A stretch of DNA of 64,000 nucleotides from an uncultured Ilyobacter sp. (GCF_963668085.1 NZ_OY764059.1:744001-808000); one strand, 5' to 3'. Shown: positions 8,936 to 20,353, counted from the first letter of the stretch. The notes: a model not told the origin generated them from the sequence alone. Program-made: numbers and translations.

Positions 8936-10822
8936 ATGCATAACTTTGATGTAATAGTAGTAGGAGCAGGGCATGCAGGATGTGATGCAGCTCTTGCCTC
9001 AGCAAGAATGGGGATGAAAACGGCGATATTTACGATAACCCTAGATAATATAGGGGTGATGTCGTGCAATCCTTCAATAGGAGGACCTGCAAAATCTCAT
9101 CTTGTGAAAGAGATAGACGCCTTAGGGGGCGAAATGGGGAGAAACATAGATAAGACCTTTATACAGATGAGGATACTTAATACCAAGAAGGGTCCAGCTG
9201 TACGGTCTTTGAGAGCCCAGGCAGATAAGCAGCTCTACCATATGGAGATGAAAAAAACAATAGAAAACACAGACAATCTAGAGTCTATACAGGGGATGGT
9301 AACAGAAATTCTAGTAGAAGACGGCAAGATAGTAGGTGTAAAAACAAAGGTCGGTGTAGAGTACAGGGCAAAGGCTGTAATTATAGCTTCTGGGACTTTT
9401 ATGAGAGGACTTATACATGTAGGAGACAAGCAGTTTAGAGGTGGAAGAATGGGTGAACTTCCCTCAGATGAACTTCCAGTTTCCTTGGAAAAGATAGGAC
9501 TTAAATTAGGAAGATTTAAGACTGGTACTCCTCCTAGAATAGATGCAAGAACCATAGATTACTCTAAAATAGAGGAACAGCCAGGTGACAAAGAACTGCT
9601 TAAGTTTTCAGACAGAACACCATACTCAGAAATAGAAGGAAGAAAGCAGATACCTTGTCATATAGTTTTTACCAATGAAAAGGTACATGAAACTATCTTA
9701 AAAAGCAAGTCTAGATCTCCCCTCTTTAACGGGACTATACAGGGAACTGGGCCTAGATACTGTCCCTCTATAGAGGACAAGGTGTTTAGATATCAGGACA
9801 AAACCAGACATCACCTTTTCCTTGAAAAAGAGGGTTATGGAACAAATGAGGTATATATAAGCGGGTTTTCTAGCTCACTTCCCTCAGATGTACAGTATGA
9901 GATGCTCAGAAAAATCGAAGGCCTTGAAAATGCCAAAATAATGAGATACGCCTATGCAATAGAATATGACTATGTTCTTCCAGAAGAGTTAAAGTTTTCA
10001 TTGGAGACAAAGAAAATAGAGGGTCTTTATCTGGCAGGTCAGATAAACGGGACATCTGGTTATGAAGAGGCTGCCTCTCAGGGTCTTATAGCCGGTATAA
10101 ATGCTTCTAGAAAAATACAGGGGAAAGAGCCTGTGGTTTTAGACAGGGCAGATTCTTATATAGGAACTCTAATCGACGATCTTGTAACAAAGGGAACAAA
10201 TGAGCCCTATAGGATGTTTACTGCAAGAAGTGAATACAGGCTCATGTTAAGAGAGGACAATGCAGACTTAAGACTTTCTAAAATAGGTTATGAGATAGGA
10301 CTTCTTCAAAAAGAAGATTATGAGAGAGTGGTGAAAAAAGAAAAGGAAACAGCAGAGATTATAGAAAAACTTGAACTTCAATATGTGGGATCATCCAATG
10401 AAAGGGTAAATGAAGTTTTAGAAAAAGCCAAAGAACCTGCTCTTAAATCTGGGACAACTTTAAAAGAACTTTTGAGAAGACCTCGGGTAACATTTGAGGA
10501 CATAAAATATATTGCTGAACTTATAGAAAATTTTGACTTGGATGGATATTCAAAGGATGCAGAATATCAGGCTGAGGTACAGGTAAAATATGCAGGGTAT
10601 ATAGAGAGATCATTAAAGATGATAGAAAAGCACAAGGCTATAGAGGGAAAAAAGATACCAGATGATTTTGATTATGAAACTGTATCTGGTCTTCCTAGAG
10701 AGGCCAAGGAAAAACTAAAGGGTGTAAGACCTATGAATATAGGTCAGGCTTCAAGAATATCTGGGGTTTCTCCTGCTGATATACAGGTACTTCTGATAAA
10801 TTTGAAAATGAGAGGGAATTAA
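8936..10822 (+). CDS. mnmG: tRNA uridine-5-carboxymethylaminomethyl modification enzyme MnmG
   Basis: A 628-residue FAD enzyme that, with MnmE, modifies the wobble uridine of certain tRNAs. The FAD motif [19 protein letters not shown] is at the N-terminus, with [39 protein letters not shown] and the C-terminal helical tail [15 protein letters not shown]. The length is standard. The gene is one base from rsmG, a pairing common in many bacteria. Confidence 0.96.
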   Translation: MHNFDVIVVGAGHAGCDAALASARMGMKTAIFTITLDNIGVMSCNPSIGGPAKSHLVKEIDALGGEMGRNIDKTFIQMRILNTKKGPAVRSLRAQADKQLYHMEMKKTIENTDNLESIQGMVTEILVEDGKIVGVKTKVGVEYRAKAVIIASGTFMRGLIHVGDKQFRGGRMGELPSDELPVSLEKIGLKLGRFKTGTPPRIDARTIDYSKIEEQPGDKELLKFSDRTPYSEIEGRKQIPCHIVFTNEKVHETILKSKSRSPLFNGTIQGTGPRYCPSIEDKVFRYQDKTRHHLFLEKEGYGTNEVYISGFSSSLPSDVQYEMLRKIEGLENAKIMRYAYAIEYDYVLPEELKFSLETKKIEGLYLAGQINGTSGYEEAASQGLIAGINASRKIQGKEPVVLDRADSYIGTLIDDLVTKGTNEPYRMFTARSEYRLMLREDNADLRLSKIGYEIGLLQKEDYERVVKKEKETAEIIEKLELQYVGSSNERVNEVLEKAKEPALKSGTTLKELLRRPRVTFEDIKYIAELIENFDLDGYSKDAEYQAEVQVKYAGYIERSLKMIEKHKAIEGKKIPDDFDYETVSGLPREAKEKLKGVRPMNIGQASRISGVSPADIQVLLINLKMRGN

Positions 10823-10823
10823 G

Positions 10824-11525
10824 ATGAGGGAATATCTTTTAAAGGGTATAGAGTCTTTGGGGTTAGGATTTGATGGAGTTATAGTGGATAATCTAATGGC
10901 CTACGCCAAATTGCTCTTAGAAACCAATAAGCACACAAATCTTACAGCTATAAGGGACGAAGACTCTCTTATAGAGAAGCATTTTATAGATTCTATGCTT
11001 CTACATAAATTAATATCTGAAAATACAGAAAATGCAATAGATATAGGTACTGGAGCTGGCTTTCCAGGGATGGTGTTAGCCATATGCAATCCGAAAATAA
11101 AATTCACCCTCATGGATTCAGTGGGGAAAAAAACTGATTTTCTAGAAATGGTGAAAAATGAGCTTGGTCTTGAAAACGTGGAAGTGGTAAATGACAGAGC
11201 AGAAGAGTATATAAAAAATGGAAAAAGAGAGACGTATGACCTCGGATTATGCAGAGGAGTGTCAAAATTAAATGTTATCTTAGAATATATGATACCTTTT
11301 TTAAAGGTGGACGGAGTTTTTCTGGCCCAGAAGATGGAAGGTACAGGAGAGGAAAATGAGTCTCAAAACGCCCTGAATACACTTGACTCAGAGATAGAAG
11401 AGATATATAAGTTAGAGCTTCCGTTTTGCAAAGATTCTAGAACTATTATAAAAATAAGAAAAAATAAAGCTACCGACGGCAAGTATCCGAGAAGAACAGG
11501 GATACCTTTAAAAAGACCCCTTTAA
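10824..11525 (+). CDS. rsmG: 16S rRNA (guanine527-N7)-methyltransferase RsmG
   Basis: A 233-residue SAM-dependent methyltransferase. It has the motif I loop AIDIGTGAGFPGMVLA, motif VNDRAEEY, and the C-terminal KYPRRTGIPLKRPL typical of RsmG. The start is one base after the mnmG stop, so translation is probably coupled. Confidence 0.95.
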   Translation: MREYLLKGIESLGLGFDGVIVDNLMAYAKLLLETNKHTNLTAIRDEDSLIEKHFIDSMLLHKLISENTENAIDIGTGAGFPGMVLAICNPKIKFTLMDSVGKKTDFLEMVKNELGLENVEVVNDRAEEYIKNGKRETYDLGLCRGVSKLNVILEYMIPFLKVDGVFLAQKMEGTGEENESQNALNTLDSEIEEIYKLELPFCKDSRTIIKIRKNKATDGKYPRRTGIPLKRPL

Positions 11526-11542
11526 ATATAGCGGAGGATCCC

Positions 11543-14500
11543 ATGAAAGACTTACTGAGAAAATATCATAAAGTTTTCGCTGCCTTTGTTGTAGTGATTT
11601 TAACAATGATATCCTATAGTCTATATACAACAGTGAGGTACAGTCTTCCTCAGACAGTGAGGAGCATCCTTTTAAAGGCTGTGGGGCCGGACATAGAGAT
11701 GAATTCTATTGAGTTTAGGGAATTTGGTCGTATAGAGGCTAGCGGAGTGACCTTGAAAGACGGGGAAGAGCTTATTTTATCCGCTCCAAAAGTAGAGGTG
11801 AGATATAGCCTCAGAAGGATAATAAGAGGACGTATAGACAGCATAGACGTGGAAAATCCCAAAGTCTGGATAAGCCGAGATAAAGATAATAATATAAATA
11901 TAGTAAAAGCCTTTTCGAAAAAATCTAAAGATACTAAGTCTTCAAATTCTAAAGCTGGAACAGGAGTTCCTATAGATATTATTACTGTCAGAGGGGGAGA
12001 GCTTTTATACAGGGACACAGCTTATGAGAGTCCCATAGAAAAAACAGTATATAATGTAAAAGGCTATGTATCTTTTCATAAAAACAAAGGAATAAACTTA
12101 GATTTTGATGGGAATATTGATGAGGAAAAATACAGGTTTTTATTTGACAATAACGATAAAAGGTATTCCCTGGGAATAAAGTTAAATGATGTAAGCATAA
12201 ATAATAATTTGATGCAGTATGCCTATAATTCAGAAAAACTATCCTATCTTTCAGGAGTTGTAAATCTTGATCTGACTTTAGAGCCGGGATCTTTTACAGG
12301 AAGCGGTGACTTCAGAAATGCCAGTGTAACTTACGAAGGACTGAATGGGACTCCTGAAAATATAAGTGGAAATGTGTCTTTTAACGGAGATAAGATTTAT
12401 ATAAATTCAGACTATGATTTTGACGGAGAAAAAGGTCAGTTTCTCATAAGCCTTGTGAGGGGAGTGGGGCTTGATCTGGATTTTTATTTTAAAGAGGTAG
12501 ATTATACATTTTTGGAAAAGTATGATCTACTGAGAAAACAAAAGTTTCCATTAGAGGGAACTGAATTTGATCTTGTTCATGTAAATTTAAATTTTAACAG
12601 TGATTACAAGTTAGCAGTTAATGTGGATTTCAAATCTCCTAAATACACCTTTAAAAACTTGAAAGCTGAGGATATTCAGGGGATATTCCGTTATGAAGAT
12701 GAAAAATTTTATTTTGACGATATAAATTTTTTAGGATATTTTGAAAACACCGCCTTCCCAATAAATGGAAAGGTAGATTTAGAATGTGTCTTAGACGGAA
12801 AAGGGGGAAAACTCCAGTATAAAATTTCTGATATAAAGAGCAAGAGTAATCTAAAAAACTCTTCTGGAAATGCATATTTTGACTTTGGTAATAAAAAAAT
12901 TGATTTTGATATGGATTCTAATCTAATTTCCTTTAAAGGCGATGTGGATATTAGAAAAAAACTTTTATCTATCAGGCAGGATTCAGAAGACACCTTAGAA
13001 GTAACCGTGGAAGGAAGAGACTATTCCAATAAAAGCAACCTTGAGATAATATACGACTATGGGGAGAAAACCTTTCTCCTTGGAAAGGGTAATATAAACA
13101 TCAAGACCGGTGAACATGAAGTTACAGCAGATATTTTTGCAATAAAGGATAACTTTAAAGTTAGTTCTTTGGTCTATACAAAGGGTGATACTGAAATCAC
13201 AGGAGACGGACAGATCAATGTGAAAACAATGAGATATTCTCTGAACTTCGCAACTGTGAATATGGATATTTCTTCTTTTATAAAGGTGCCTGAATTAAGA
13301 TTAAAAGGAGATTATAGGGGAAGTATAGAGGGAGAAAACCTTGAATTTCAAGGAGATATAAATGTAAAAAATTTAAATGGAAAATATTTTGCAGAATTTA
13401 ATAACCTTGAGGGGGATATATACGTCAAATATGACGGAAAGCTTAAAGGGTACTTTAAAGGGTATCTAGACAAGCTCTCCTACCTTGACACCTCCTTCTA
13501 TGATTTTCAGTTTGACGGTAGCCTAGAAAATGATATTCTTACCATAAAGGAGTTCGGGAACAACATTTTGACAATTCAAGGTGGCTATAATATAATTGAA
13601 TCAAAGGTTGATTTCCAGTATAAGATATCAGAACTTTCTAACAAGAAATTAAACTTTCTTCATGTGGATTTTAATGCAGATAAAATCCAGGGAAATGTTA
13701 AAGGGCCTCTAAGTAATGTATCAGCCGAAGCTTTTTTAGATGGAGTTACTGTAAAAATGCAAAGAGGTGAAAATCTCAAGCTTTCTGGTAAGGTAGAATT
13801 TAATGATAAAACTGTAAAATTTCAAAATCTGAAAGTCAACGAAAATATTCTGAATGGAACCTATAAAACAGATGAAAAAATCTACAGTCTAAAATTAAAT
13901 CTTTTCGAAGAAAACCTCCCTGGTTACTACGGTGACATAAATCTCAAATACCGTGTTATGGGGGAAGTTTATATCTGGGGATATGATGATAATATTCGTA
14001 GCTACGGAAAAGTTTCAGCAGACAGAGTTTATCTACGTGGAAAGAGGTTTCCCAATGCATATCTTGAGGGGAGTTTTTTAGGAAAAACAGGAAAAGAACT
14101 TGGAAAAAACGGAAGGCTTGACCTGAACAAAGTCGTGCTTTTGAACGATGCAGGGGAAGATATAATAGAAGCCACGGCATATTACGACCTAAACAACAGG
14201 TACCTTGATGTTGAGAGTAGTGAAAAAAAATTGGATCTGTCTAGAACATCCTATCTTTTTCCCTACACAGATGAAGAGGGTATCATGGACTTGGATTTTA
14301 AAGTTTATGGACCTATAGATAAGTTGCTTTACAAGGTTGACTTGTCTGGAGATTCTATTAACATCTCAGATATTAAGCTTGATAACATCCGTCTAAATTT
14401 AACAGGAGACCTTGAAAAATTTTATTTAAACAAATTTAGCCTGGATTATTTAGGAAATAACCTCAGCGCCGAAGGGAATTTGAAATTTAAACCTTTTAAT

Positions 14501-15991
14501 TATGACTTTAATATTCTTTCTTCTGAAATAGATCTGAAACTTCTAAATCTGTTTTTAGTTTCTTCAGGCGTTGAAAAAATAGAGGGAAGGTCCAAAATTG
14601 ATATTCACCTTGACAACGAGAAGAATAAAGGTCGTTTTTATGTGGAAAACCTAAGGGCTGAGATACCAAAATATGGTATAATAATTCAAGATGTCAATTC
14701 AGATATAAGATTAGACAATGATCAGGTGTTTATAGAAAGTTTTAAAGGCGATGTAAACAACGGGGAAGTTTCTCTTAACGGATACCTGAAAATACCAAAT
14801 TTTGATGAAATTGGAGAAGACTTCGATCCAATGACTTCCTTAGATTACTCTCTTTCTCTGAAAATGGATAAAGTAAGATATGATTATCAAAATGTCATAA
14901 AATTGATTTTAAGCAGTGACGCTGTTTTCCGAAAAAATAAGATAACAGGGAATTTTGTCTTAGAAAGAGGAGAAGTGACGGGGATACCGAAAGTTTCAAA
15001 TGAAGATATAGATGATCTAAAATCAAGGGTGTCTGTTGCCCAAAATGAGCTGGTGTATACCAGTCAAGAGCTCGGGTCTGATTTTTCAATAGCAGACACA
15101 GGAGAAAATAATTTAGAGATAGATATAGACTTTACAATCAAAGAAGGGGTATTTATAAAACTTGACAAGGTGGCTACCCTTGTGGAAAATCTAGAGGCAG
15201 TAATAAAAGGCGGGGGAAAGTTTACTCTAAAAGATAGAAAATCTCAGTTCTTAGGCCAGATAGAGTCCCAAGATGCTGAAATAACAATAAATAACAATCT
15301 TTTTGAGATAGACAGAGCCGTGGCTATTTTTGATAAGAAAGATGAGTACATTCCCGATGTAAATCCAACCCTACTTGTAAGTGCTAGATCCACAATATCT
15401 AATGAAGAGGTATACATAGGAGTAAGTGGAGAATACAAAAGCATGGATCTGACTCTGAGTTCTAGTTCCGGTCTTCCTCAGGAAGATATTGCAGCACTTT
15501 TGGCTTTTCATAAAACATCTGATTCCTCTGGGACTTCAAATGTTATGGTTAAAAATATATTGGATAGCCAGATATCAAAACAGCTGTTTAGCCCTGTATC
15601 AAATGAAATTCAAAAGGTGCTGAGAATATCAAAATTTAAGATATCTTCTGATATAGTAGCTTATGATGAGACTGAAGAGAATTACCAAGAAAGTTCCGAC
15701 CTTGGATTCGGGGCATCTATAGAGGCAGAAAACCCAATATACAAGGATAAAGTATTCTGGAATGCCAAAGCAAGGATAGCAGATACTCAGTATGGCGATA
15801 CTTTAGACGAGTACGATCTTGTATTAGAGCACAGATTTGCAAAAAGTTTTTCATGGGGTTTAGGAGTTGGAAAGCTTCCTCAGGGAAGTTTAAATAAAGA
15901 TGAGGATGAACAGTCAAACTTAAACTATCATATAGACTTCAAGTTTCGAAAGACCTATGATAGCCTACTAGACATCTTCAGAAAAAAATAG
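11543..15991 (+). CDS. tamB: TamB/DUF490-family intermembrane protein
   Basis: A 1482-residue protein with one N-terminal membrane anchor (KVFAAFVVVILTMISYSLY) and then a very long beta-rich body of repeating AsmA-like strands, which in the family forms a groove between inner and outer membranes for lipid transfer. The last 350 residues hold the DUF490/TamB domain, including GKFTLKDRKSQFLGQIES, SSGLPQEDIAALLAF and a C-terminal strand pattern. It lies 11 bases before bamA, and the pairing with a BamA-family barrel is typical of TamAB-like systems. Confidence 0.85.
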   Translation: MKDLLRKYHKVFAAFVVVILTMISYSLYTTVRYSLPQTVRSILLKAVGPDIEMNSIEFREFGRIEASGVTLKDGEELILSAPKVEVRYSLRRIIRGRIDSIDVENPKVWISRDKDNNINIVKAFSKKSKDTKSSNSKAGTGVPIDIITVRGGELLYRDTAYESPIEKTVYNVKGYVSFHKNKGINLDFDGNIDEEKYRFLFDNNDKRYSLGIKLNDVSINNNLMQYAYNSEKLSYLSGVVNLDLTLEPGSFTGSGDFRNASVTYEGLNGTPENISGNVSFNGDKIYINSDYDFDGEKGQFLISLVRGVGLDLDFYFKEVDYTFLEKYDLLRKQKFPLEGTEFDLVHVNLNFNSDYKLAVNVDFKSPKYTFKNLKAEDIQGIFRYEDEKFYFDDINFLGYFENTAFPINGKVDLECVLDGKGGKLQYKISDIKSKSNLKNSSGNAYFDFGNKKIDFDMDSNLISFKGDVDIRKKLLSIRQDSEDTLEVTVEGRDYSNKSNLEIIYDYGEKTFLLGKGNINIKTGEHEVTADIFAIKDNFKVSSLVYTKGDTEITGDGQINVKTMRYSLNFATVNMDISSFIKVPELRLKGDYRGSIEGENLEFQGDINVKNLNGKYFAEFNNLEGDIYVKYDGKLKGYFKGYLDKLSYLDTSFYDFQFDGSLENDILTIKEFGNNILTIQGGYNIIESKVDFQYKISELSNKKLNFLHVDFNADKIQGNVKGPLSNVSAEAFLDGVTVKMQRGENLKLSGKVEFNDKTVKFQNLKVNENILNGTYKTDEKIYSLKLNLFEENLPGYYGDINLKYRVMGEVYIWGYDDNIRSYGKVSADRVYLRGKRFPNAYLEGSFLGKTGKELGKNGRLDLNKVVLLNDAGEDIIEATAYYDLNNRYLDVESSEKKLDLSRTSYLFPYTDEEGIMDLDFKVYGPIDKLLYKVDLSGDSINISDIKLDNIRLNLTGDLEKFYLNKFSLDYLGNNLSAEGNLKFKPFNYDFNILSSEIDLKLLNLFLVSSGVEKIEGRSKIDIHLDNEKNKGRFYVENLRAEIPKYGIIIQDVNSDIRLDNDQVFIESFKGDVNNGEVSLNGYLKIPNFDEIGEDFDPMTSLDYSLSLKMDKVRYDYQNVIKLILSSDAVFRKNKITGNFVLERGEVTGIPKVSNEDIDDLKSRVSVAQNELVYTSQELGSDFSIADTGENNLEIDIDFTIKEGVFIKLDKVATLVENLEAVIKGGGKFTLKDRKSQFLGQIESQDAEITINNNLFEIDRAVAIFDKKDEYIPDVNPTLLVSARSTISNEEVYIGVSGEYKSMDLTLSSSSGLPQEDIAALLAFHKTSDSSGTSNVMVKNILDSQISKQLFSPVSNEIQKVLRISKFKISSDIVAYDETEENYQESSDLGFGASIEAENPIYKDKVFWNAKARIADTQYGDTLDEYDLVLEHRFAKSFSWGLGVGKLPQGSLNKDEDEQSNLNYHIDFKFRKTYDSLLDIFRKK

Positions 15992-16002
15992 TGGAGGGTA
16001 TG

Positions 16003-18027
16003 ATGAGAAAACAATTATTAGTACTACTTACATTTCTTTTTTCTCTTTTAGCTTTTGGTGAAGATGCAAATTACCTGGTTAAAGAGATAGAGGTCACAAA
16101 CAACAGGGAGGTGCCTATAGAGGTTGTCCAGTCTGTTATGGAATCTAAGGTGGGAGAAAATTATTCCACTGAGAAAATGGTAGAAGACTATAAAAGGATC
16201 AAAAATTTAAGCTACATTGAAAATGTGGTCATCTACCCAAAACTCTACGATGCTGGAATAAAACTCAGCATAGAGATCCAAGAAAAAAATGATTCAAAAA
16301 AGATTTTGGAAAATAGCGGGATTATTCCTTTGTCTGAAAGAGAAAACATAGACAAGTCTCTAGTTGTAAATTCAATAGAGATATACGGTAACCGTTATAT
16401 ATCCAGACAAGAGATACTCAATATGATACCTGTAAAAACAGGGGGATATTTTTCCAAAAGAAAAGTCCTTGATGGGCAGAAAAATATTATTAATTCAGGA
16501 TATTTCCGAGAGGTAACCCCAGAGGTATACAAATACGGAGAAGGAGTCTTAGTAAGATACACCCTCACAGAAAACCCGGTAATAACAGGGATAAATATCT
16601 ATGGAAATACAGTATATTCCACTGAAGAACTTAAAAAGGGGATAAAAACTGAACCTGGAAAAATATATAATCTGAACACCTTGAGAGAGGATAAGGACGG
16701 AATATTAGCTAAATATCATGAGGCCGGGTATGCCCTTACGGAACTTGCAAATATAGGGTTGAATGATAGCTATGAACTAGAGATATATCTAAGCGAAGGT
16801 GTGATAAGAGATATTCAGTTCAGGAAAATGGTAACAAAACAAAAAGGGGCTAGAAGAAAGGCCACAGACAATGTCTTGAAAACCAAAGACTACGTAATAG
16901 AAAGAAATTTAGAGTTTAAAGTGGGAGAAGTATTTGACTATAACAAGTACCAGGAATCCATAAAAAACTTAATGAGATCAGGGAATTTTAAAAACATAAA
17001 ACCTGAGTACAAAACTATCCCAGGAGACCCAGACGGAAGAATAGTTGTTATGCTGTTCGATGAAGAAAGAACTGCATCACTTCAGGGATCGCTTTCTTAT
17101 GGATCTGAAGTTGGATTCTTAGGTAGTCTATCAGTAAAAGATACAAACTATAAAGGTAAGGCTCAAAATTTTGGTGTGACTTATGAAAAATCAGATTCTG
17201 ACTATAGTAAATTTTCACTTGATTTTCAGGATCCTTGGATAAAGGACACAGACAGAATATCTTGGGGATGGAGTCTTTATAAGTCCCAGTATGAAGATGA
17301 CGACAGTGAACTGTTTTATGATGTAAACACTTATGGATTCAAAGTAAATGCCGGAAAAGGTATCACTAAAAATGTAAGAGTGAGTTTGGGTACCAAGGTG
17401 GAGTACGTAACTGAAGATGATGAAGATGGTGACAGGACAGATGATTATGGACTTACAAGTATCTTCCCTGCTATAACCTATGATACTAGAAATCATTTCT
17501 GGAGTCCGACCGAAGGGGAATATGCTAAACTTCAACTTGAAGGTGGATATGCAGGAGGTTATGATGCAGATGCTTTTGGAAATATAACCTTAGAACTTAG
17601 AAAGTACCACAGAGGTTTCTGGAAAACAAATACCTTTGCCTACAGAGCTATAGGTGGAATCATGACAGATTCTACAAAAGAGTCTCAGAGATTCAGAGTT
17701 GGTGGCGGAAGTACACTGAGAGGTTATGACGGAGGATACTATAAAGGAACAGAAAAACTGACTTTCACTGTTGAAAACAGAAGCCAGATAAACGATATAT
17801 TAGGTTTTGTACTTTTTGTAGATGCAGGAAGAGCATGGGACCAGGATGGAAGAGACACTTCTTATGAACATGACGGAGATTTCCCAGATGATATAGGAGT
17901 AGGTGCCGGAGTAGGAATGAGACTTAATACACCTCTAGGACCACTTAGATTTGACTTTGGATGGCCTGTGGGAGACACAGATGAGTCTGGAATGCAATTC
18001 TACTTTAACATGGGACACACATTTTAA
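16003..18027 (+). CDS. bamA: Outer membrane assembly factor BamA (Omp85)
   Basis: A 674-residue protein with a signal peptide (LLVLLTFLFSLLAFG), about four POTRA domains, then a 16-strand-type barrel ending in FNMGHTF with a terminal Phe. POTRA starts are visible at VKEIEVTNN, VNSIEIYGN, ITGINIYGN and IRDIQFRKM, one fewer than the five of E. coli. The barrel contains the RVGGGSTLRGY motif expected on the conserved loop 6. ATG 16003 has the best spacing from GGAGG. With tamB, ompH and lpxD it makes an envelope-biogenesis block. Confidence 0.9.
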   Translation: MRKQLLVLLTFLFSLLAFGEDANYLVKEIEVTNNREVPIEVVQSVMESKVGENYSTEKMVEDYKRIKNLSYIENVVIYPKLYDAGIKLSIEIQEKNDSKKILENSGIIPLSERENIDKSLVVNSIEIYGNRYISRQEILNMIPVKTGGYFSKRKVLDGQKNIINSGYFREVTPEVYKYGEGVLVRYTLTENPVITGINIYGNTVYSTEELKKGIKTEPGKIYNLNTLREDKDGILAKYHEAGYALTELANIGLNDSYELEIYLSEGVIRDIQFRKMVTKQKGARRKATDNVLKTKDYVIERNLEFKVGEVFDYNKYQESIKNLMRSGNFKNIKPEYKTIPGDPDGRIVVMLFDEERTASLQGSLSYGSEVGFLGSLSVKDTNYKGKAQNFGVTYEKSDSDYSKFSLDFQDPWIKDTDRISWGWSLYKSQYEDDDSELFYDVNTYGFKVNAGKGITKNVRVSLGTKVEYVTEDDEDGDRTDDYGLTSIFPAITYDTRNHFWSPTEGEYAKLQLEGGYAGGYDADAFGNITLELRKYHRGFWKTNTFAYRAIGGIMTDSTKESQRFRVGGGSTLRGYDGGYYKGTEKLTFTVENRSQINDILGFVLFVDAGRAWDQDGRDTSYEHDGDFPDDIGVGAGVGMRLNTPLGPLRFDFGWPVGDTDESGMQFYFNMGHTF

Positions 18028-18052
18028 AAATTTATAATACAGGGGGAAAAAC

Positions 18053-18544
18053 ATGAAAAAATTAACGATTCTAGCTCTGGCGGTTACAATGTCAATGTCG
18101 GCCTTTGCTATGAAAGTGGGATATGTAAGCTCTCAAGAGGTATTTTCAAAATACTCAGGCACAAAAGTTGTAAAAGAGCAGCTTGTAAAAGAAAAAGGAA
18201 GACTGGAAAATGAGATTAAAAAGCAAGAAGTAGATCTGCAAAAATTGAAAGTTGAACTTCAGGCTAAGGGGAATTCTGTTACCCAACAGGAAAAATCTAA
18301 ATTCCAGAAACAAGCAGAAGATTTCCAAAAATATGTAAATCAAGCACAGATGAATCTTAATAGACAGGAAAAAGATAAATTCAGTCAAATAAGCAGAAAT
18401 ATTGATGCTTCTATTCAATCAGTAGCCAAAAAAGAGAAGTTTGATTATATCTTTGAAGAGGGAGCAATCAAATTTGGCGGAGAAGACATAACTCAAAAGG
18501 TAATAAACCAGATGGAAAAGGGACAGAAGATAAAGTTGAAATAA
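18053..18544 (+). CDS. OmpH/Skp-type periplasmic chaperone
   Basis: A 163-residue protein with a cleavable signal peptide ending in SMSAFA, followed by [12 protein letters not shown] and a long coiled coil rich in Lys, Gln and Glu (about residues 45-125). This is the Skp fold, a trimeric jellyfish chaperone for outer-membrane proteins. Its place between bamA and lpxD is conserved across diderm bacteria. Confidence 0.88.
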   Translation: MKKLTILALAVTMSMSAFAMKVGYVSSQEVFSKYSGTKVVKEQLVKEKGRLENEIKKQEVDLQKLKVELQAKGNSVTQQEKSKFQKQAEDFQKYVNQAQMNLNRQEKDKFSQISRNIDASIQSVAKKEKFDYIFEEGAIKFGGEDITQKVINQMEKGQKIKLK

Positions 18545-18572
18545 ATTATATAATGCACTGGGAGGCTGTTTT

Positions 18573-19577
18573 ATGAAGTATAAATTACAAGATGTAGCTG
18601 CCCTCCTAGGCGGAGAAATAAAGGGAGATAAAAGTCTTGAAATATCAGGACTTTCTCCCTTTTTTCAAGCCAGGGAGACAGAGCTTACTTTTGCTGCAGA
18701 TGAAAAATTTTTAAGAAAAATATCAGAAACAAAGGCAGGAGCTGTAATAGTACCACCTATACCTGGGCTTCCTGAGGATAAAACTTACATAGTTGTAAAT
18801 GGAAATCCAAGGGAACTTATGCCAAAACTTCTATCCTTTTTCAAAAGAAAAACGAAACCTATGGCAAAAATGATAGAAAACACTGCCAGGATAGGAAAAA
18901 ATGTATCTATTGCTCCAAATGTATATCTAGGGCATGATGTAGAAATAGGAGACAACGTGGTAATCTCTCCAAATACAACTATATGCCAAGGTGTAAAAAT
19001 AGGAGAGGGCTCTGTAATATACTCTAATGTAACAATAAGAGAGTTCAGCGAACTGGGAAAAAGATGTATAGTTCAGCCTGGAGCCGTTATAGGCTCTGAT
19101 GGATTTGGCTACGTAAAGGTGGCCGGTAAAAACCAGAAGATAGAGCAGATAGGAAGAGTAATAATAGGGGATGAGGTAGAGATAGGTTCAAACACTACTA
19201 TAGACAGAGGGGCTATAGGGGACACCATTATAAAAAACTACACAAAGATAGATAATCTGGTGCAGATAGCTCATAATGATATTATAGGGGAAAATTGTAT
19301 AATAATATCTCAGGTAGGTATAGCGGGAAGCACTGAGGTAGGAGATAATACAACTCTAGCTGGGCAGGTTGGAGTATCGGGACATTTGAAGATAGGAAGT
19401 AACGTTATAGTTGGTTCTAAGTCTGCAATACACGGGAATGTAAAAGACAATCAGATACTGTCAGGTTTTCCTCTTGTAGATCACAGAGAAGATCTGAAGA
19501 TAAAAGTATCATTAAAAAAACTACCTGAAATGATAAAAAAGGTAAAAGATCTGGAAAAAATATTGCTTAAAAAATAA
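18573..19577 (+). CDS. lpxD: UDP-3-O-acyl-glucosamine N-acyltransferase LpxD
   Basis: A 334-residue lipid A enzyme that adds the N-linked acyl chain to UDP-3-O-acyl-glucosamine. The N-terminal uridine-binding domain is followed by hexapeptide-repeat coils ([53 protein letters not shown]). The catalytic His is in QIAHN. Its presence shows that the organism makes lipopolysaccharide. It is the last gene of the run and a terminator follows. Confidence 0.93.
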   Translation: MKYKLQDVAALLGGEIKGDKSLEISGLSPFFQARETELTFAADEKFLRKISETKAGAVIVPPIPGLPEDKTYIVVNGNPRELMPKLLSFFKRKTKPMAKMIENTARIGKNVSIAPNVYLGHDVEIGDNVVISPNTTICQGVKIGEGSVIYSNVTIREFSELGKRCIVQPGAVIGSDGFGYVKVAGKNQKIEQIGRVIIGDEVEIGSNTTIDRGAIGDTIIKNYTKIDNLVQIAHNDIIGENCIIISQVGIAGSTEVGDNTTLAGQVGVSGHLKIGSNVIVGSKSAIHGNVKDNQILSGFPLVDHREDLKIKVSLKKLPEMIKKVKDLEKILLKK

Positions 19578-19604
19578 AAAGGCAGCTTTGCTGCTTTTTC
19601 TTTT
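19576..19604 (+). terminator. Terminator after lpxD
   Basis: GGCAGC-TTT-GCTGC stem with flanking A5 and T5, ending TTTTTCTTTT. It closes the 13 kb trkH-lpxD run. Confidence 0.82.
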
Positions 19605-19789
19605 GATCAGGAGAATATAAAAATAAAAGGAAATAGCTATTTTATTTTTAATAAAGATAAAAAATACAAAAATGATAGATATAATAAATTATAAGTGCAT
19701 TTAGAAAAAATTTTTGATAAGATGTATATAGAGAATAAATATAAAATTTTTATGACAATATTTATGTTACAAGACAGGGGGGAAAGTTT

Positions 19790-20299
19790 ATGGAAGCAAT
19801 TTTTAACCGTAGAAGTGTAAGAAAATATTCGGGGGAAAAAGTAGAAGATAGTAAAATAGAAAAGATTCTCAGGGCTGCTATGCAAGCTCCTAGTGCTGGA
19901 AACCAGCAGGCATGGGAGTTTGTAGTGGTAAGGGATAAGGAGATGCTGAAAAAATTATCAGAGGTAAGTCCTTATTCGAAAATGGCGGCAAATGCAGATG
20001 TCGTTATAGCAGTAATGGCCAATGAAGAGTATATGAGGTATCCTTCGTACTGGCAGCAGGACCTAGGGGCAGCCACAGAGAATATTCTCCTTCAGGCAGT
20101 GACAGAGGGATTAGGAAGTGTTTGGATTGCAGTGGCACCTAGAGAAGACAGAATTGCAACTATGAGAGAGATATTTTCTCTTCCTGAAACAGTGATACCT
20201 TTTTGCATGGTTGCACTAGGATATCCCGATCAAGAGGTAAAATTGGCTGACAAGTGGGACGCAAACAAAGTACACTATGAAGAATACAAGCCTGTTTAA
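19790..20299 (+). CDS. Nitroreductase-family FMN oxidoreductase
   Basis: A 169-residue flavoprotein. The N-terminal FMN-binding signature IFNRRSVRKYSGEKV and the dimer loop QAPSAGNQQAWEFVVV are present, as are AATENILLQA and GLGSVWIAVAP. It would reduce nitroaromatics, quinones or another small electrophile with NAD(P)H; the substrate cannot be told. The ATG follows GGGGGGAAAG. The gene stands alone with its own terminator. Confidence 0.85.
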   Translation: MEAIFNRRSVRKYSGEKVEDSKIEKILRAAMQAPSAGNQQAWEFVVVRDKEMLKKLSEVSPYSKMAANADVVIAVMANEEYMRYPSYWQQDLGAATENILLQAVTEGLGSVWIAVAPREDRIATMREIFSLPETVIPFCMVALGYPDQEVKLADKWDANKVHYEEYKPV

Positions 20300-20314
20300 A
20301 GACTATAAGCAGAT

Positions 20315-20341
20315 AAAAGAGGAGGCCTAGCCTCCTCTTTT
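20315..20341 (+). terminator. Perfect-stem terminator after nitroreductase gene
   Basis: AAAAGAGGAGGC-CTA-GCCTCCTCTTTT, twelve perfect pairs with a three-base loop. Confidence 0.88.
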
Positions 20342-20353
20342 ATTTATGAAATT

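Noticed and set aside
16778..17254. Possible division of the Omp85 gene into separate POTRA and barrel genes.
   Set aside because: The frame is continuous through the region and the fourth POTRA joins directly to the barrel.
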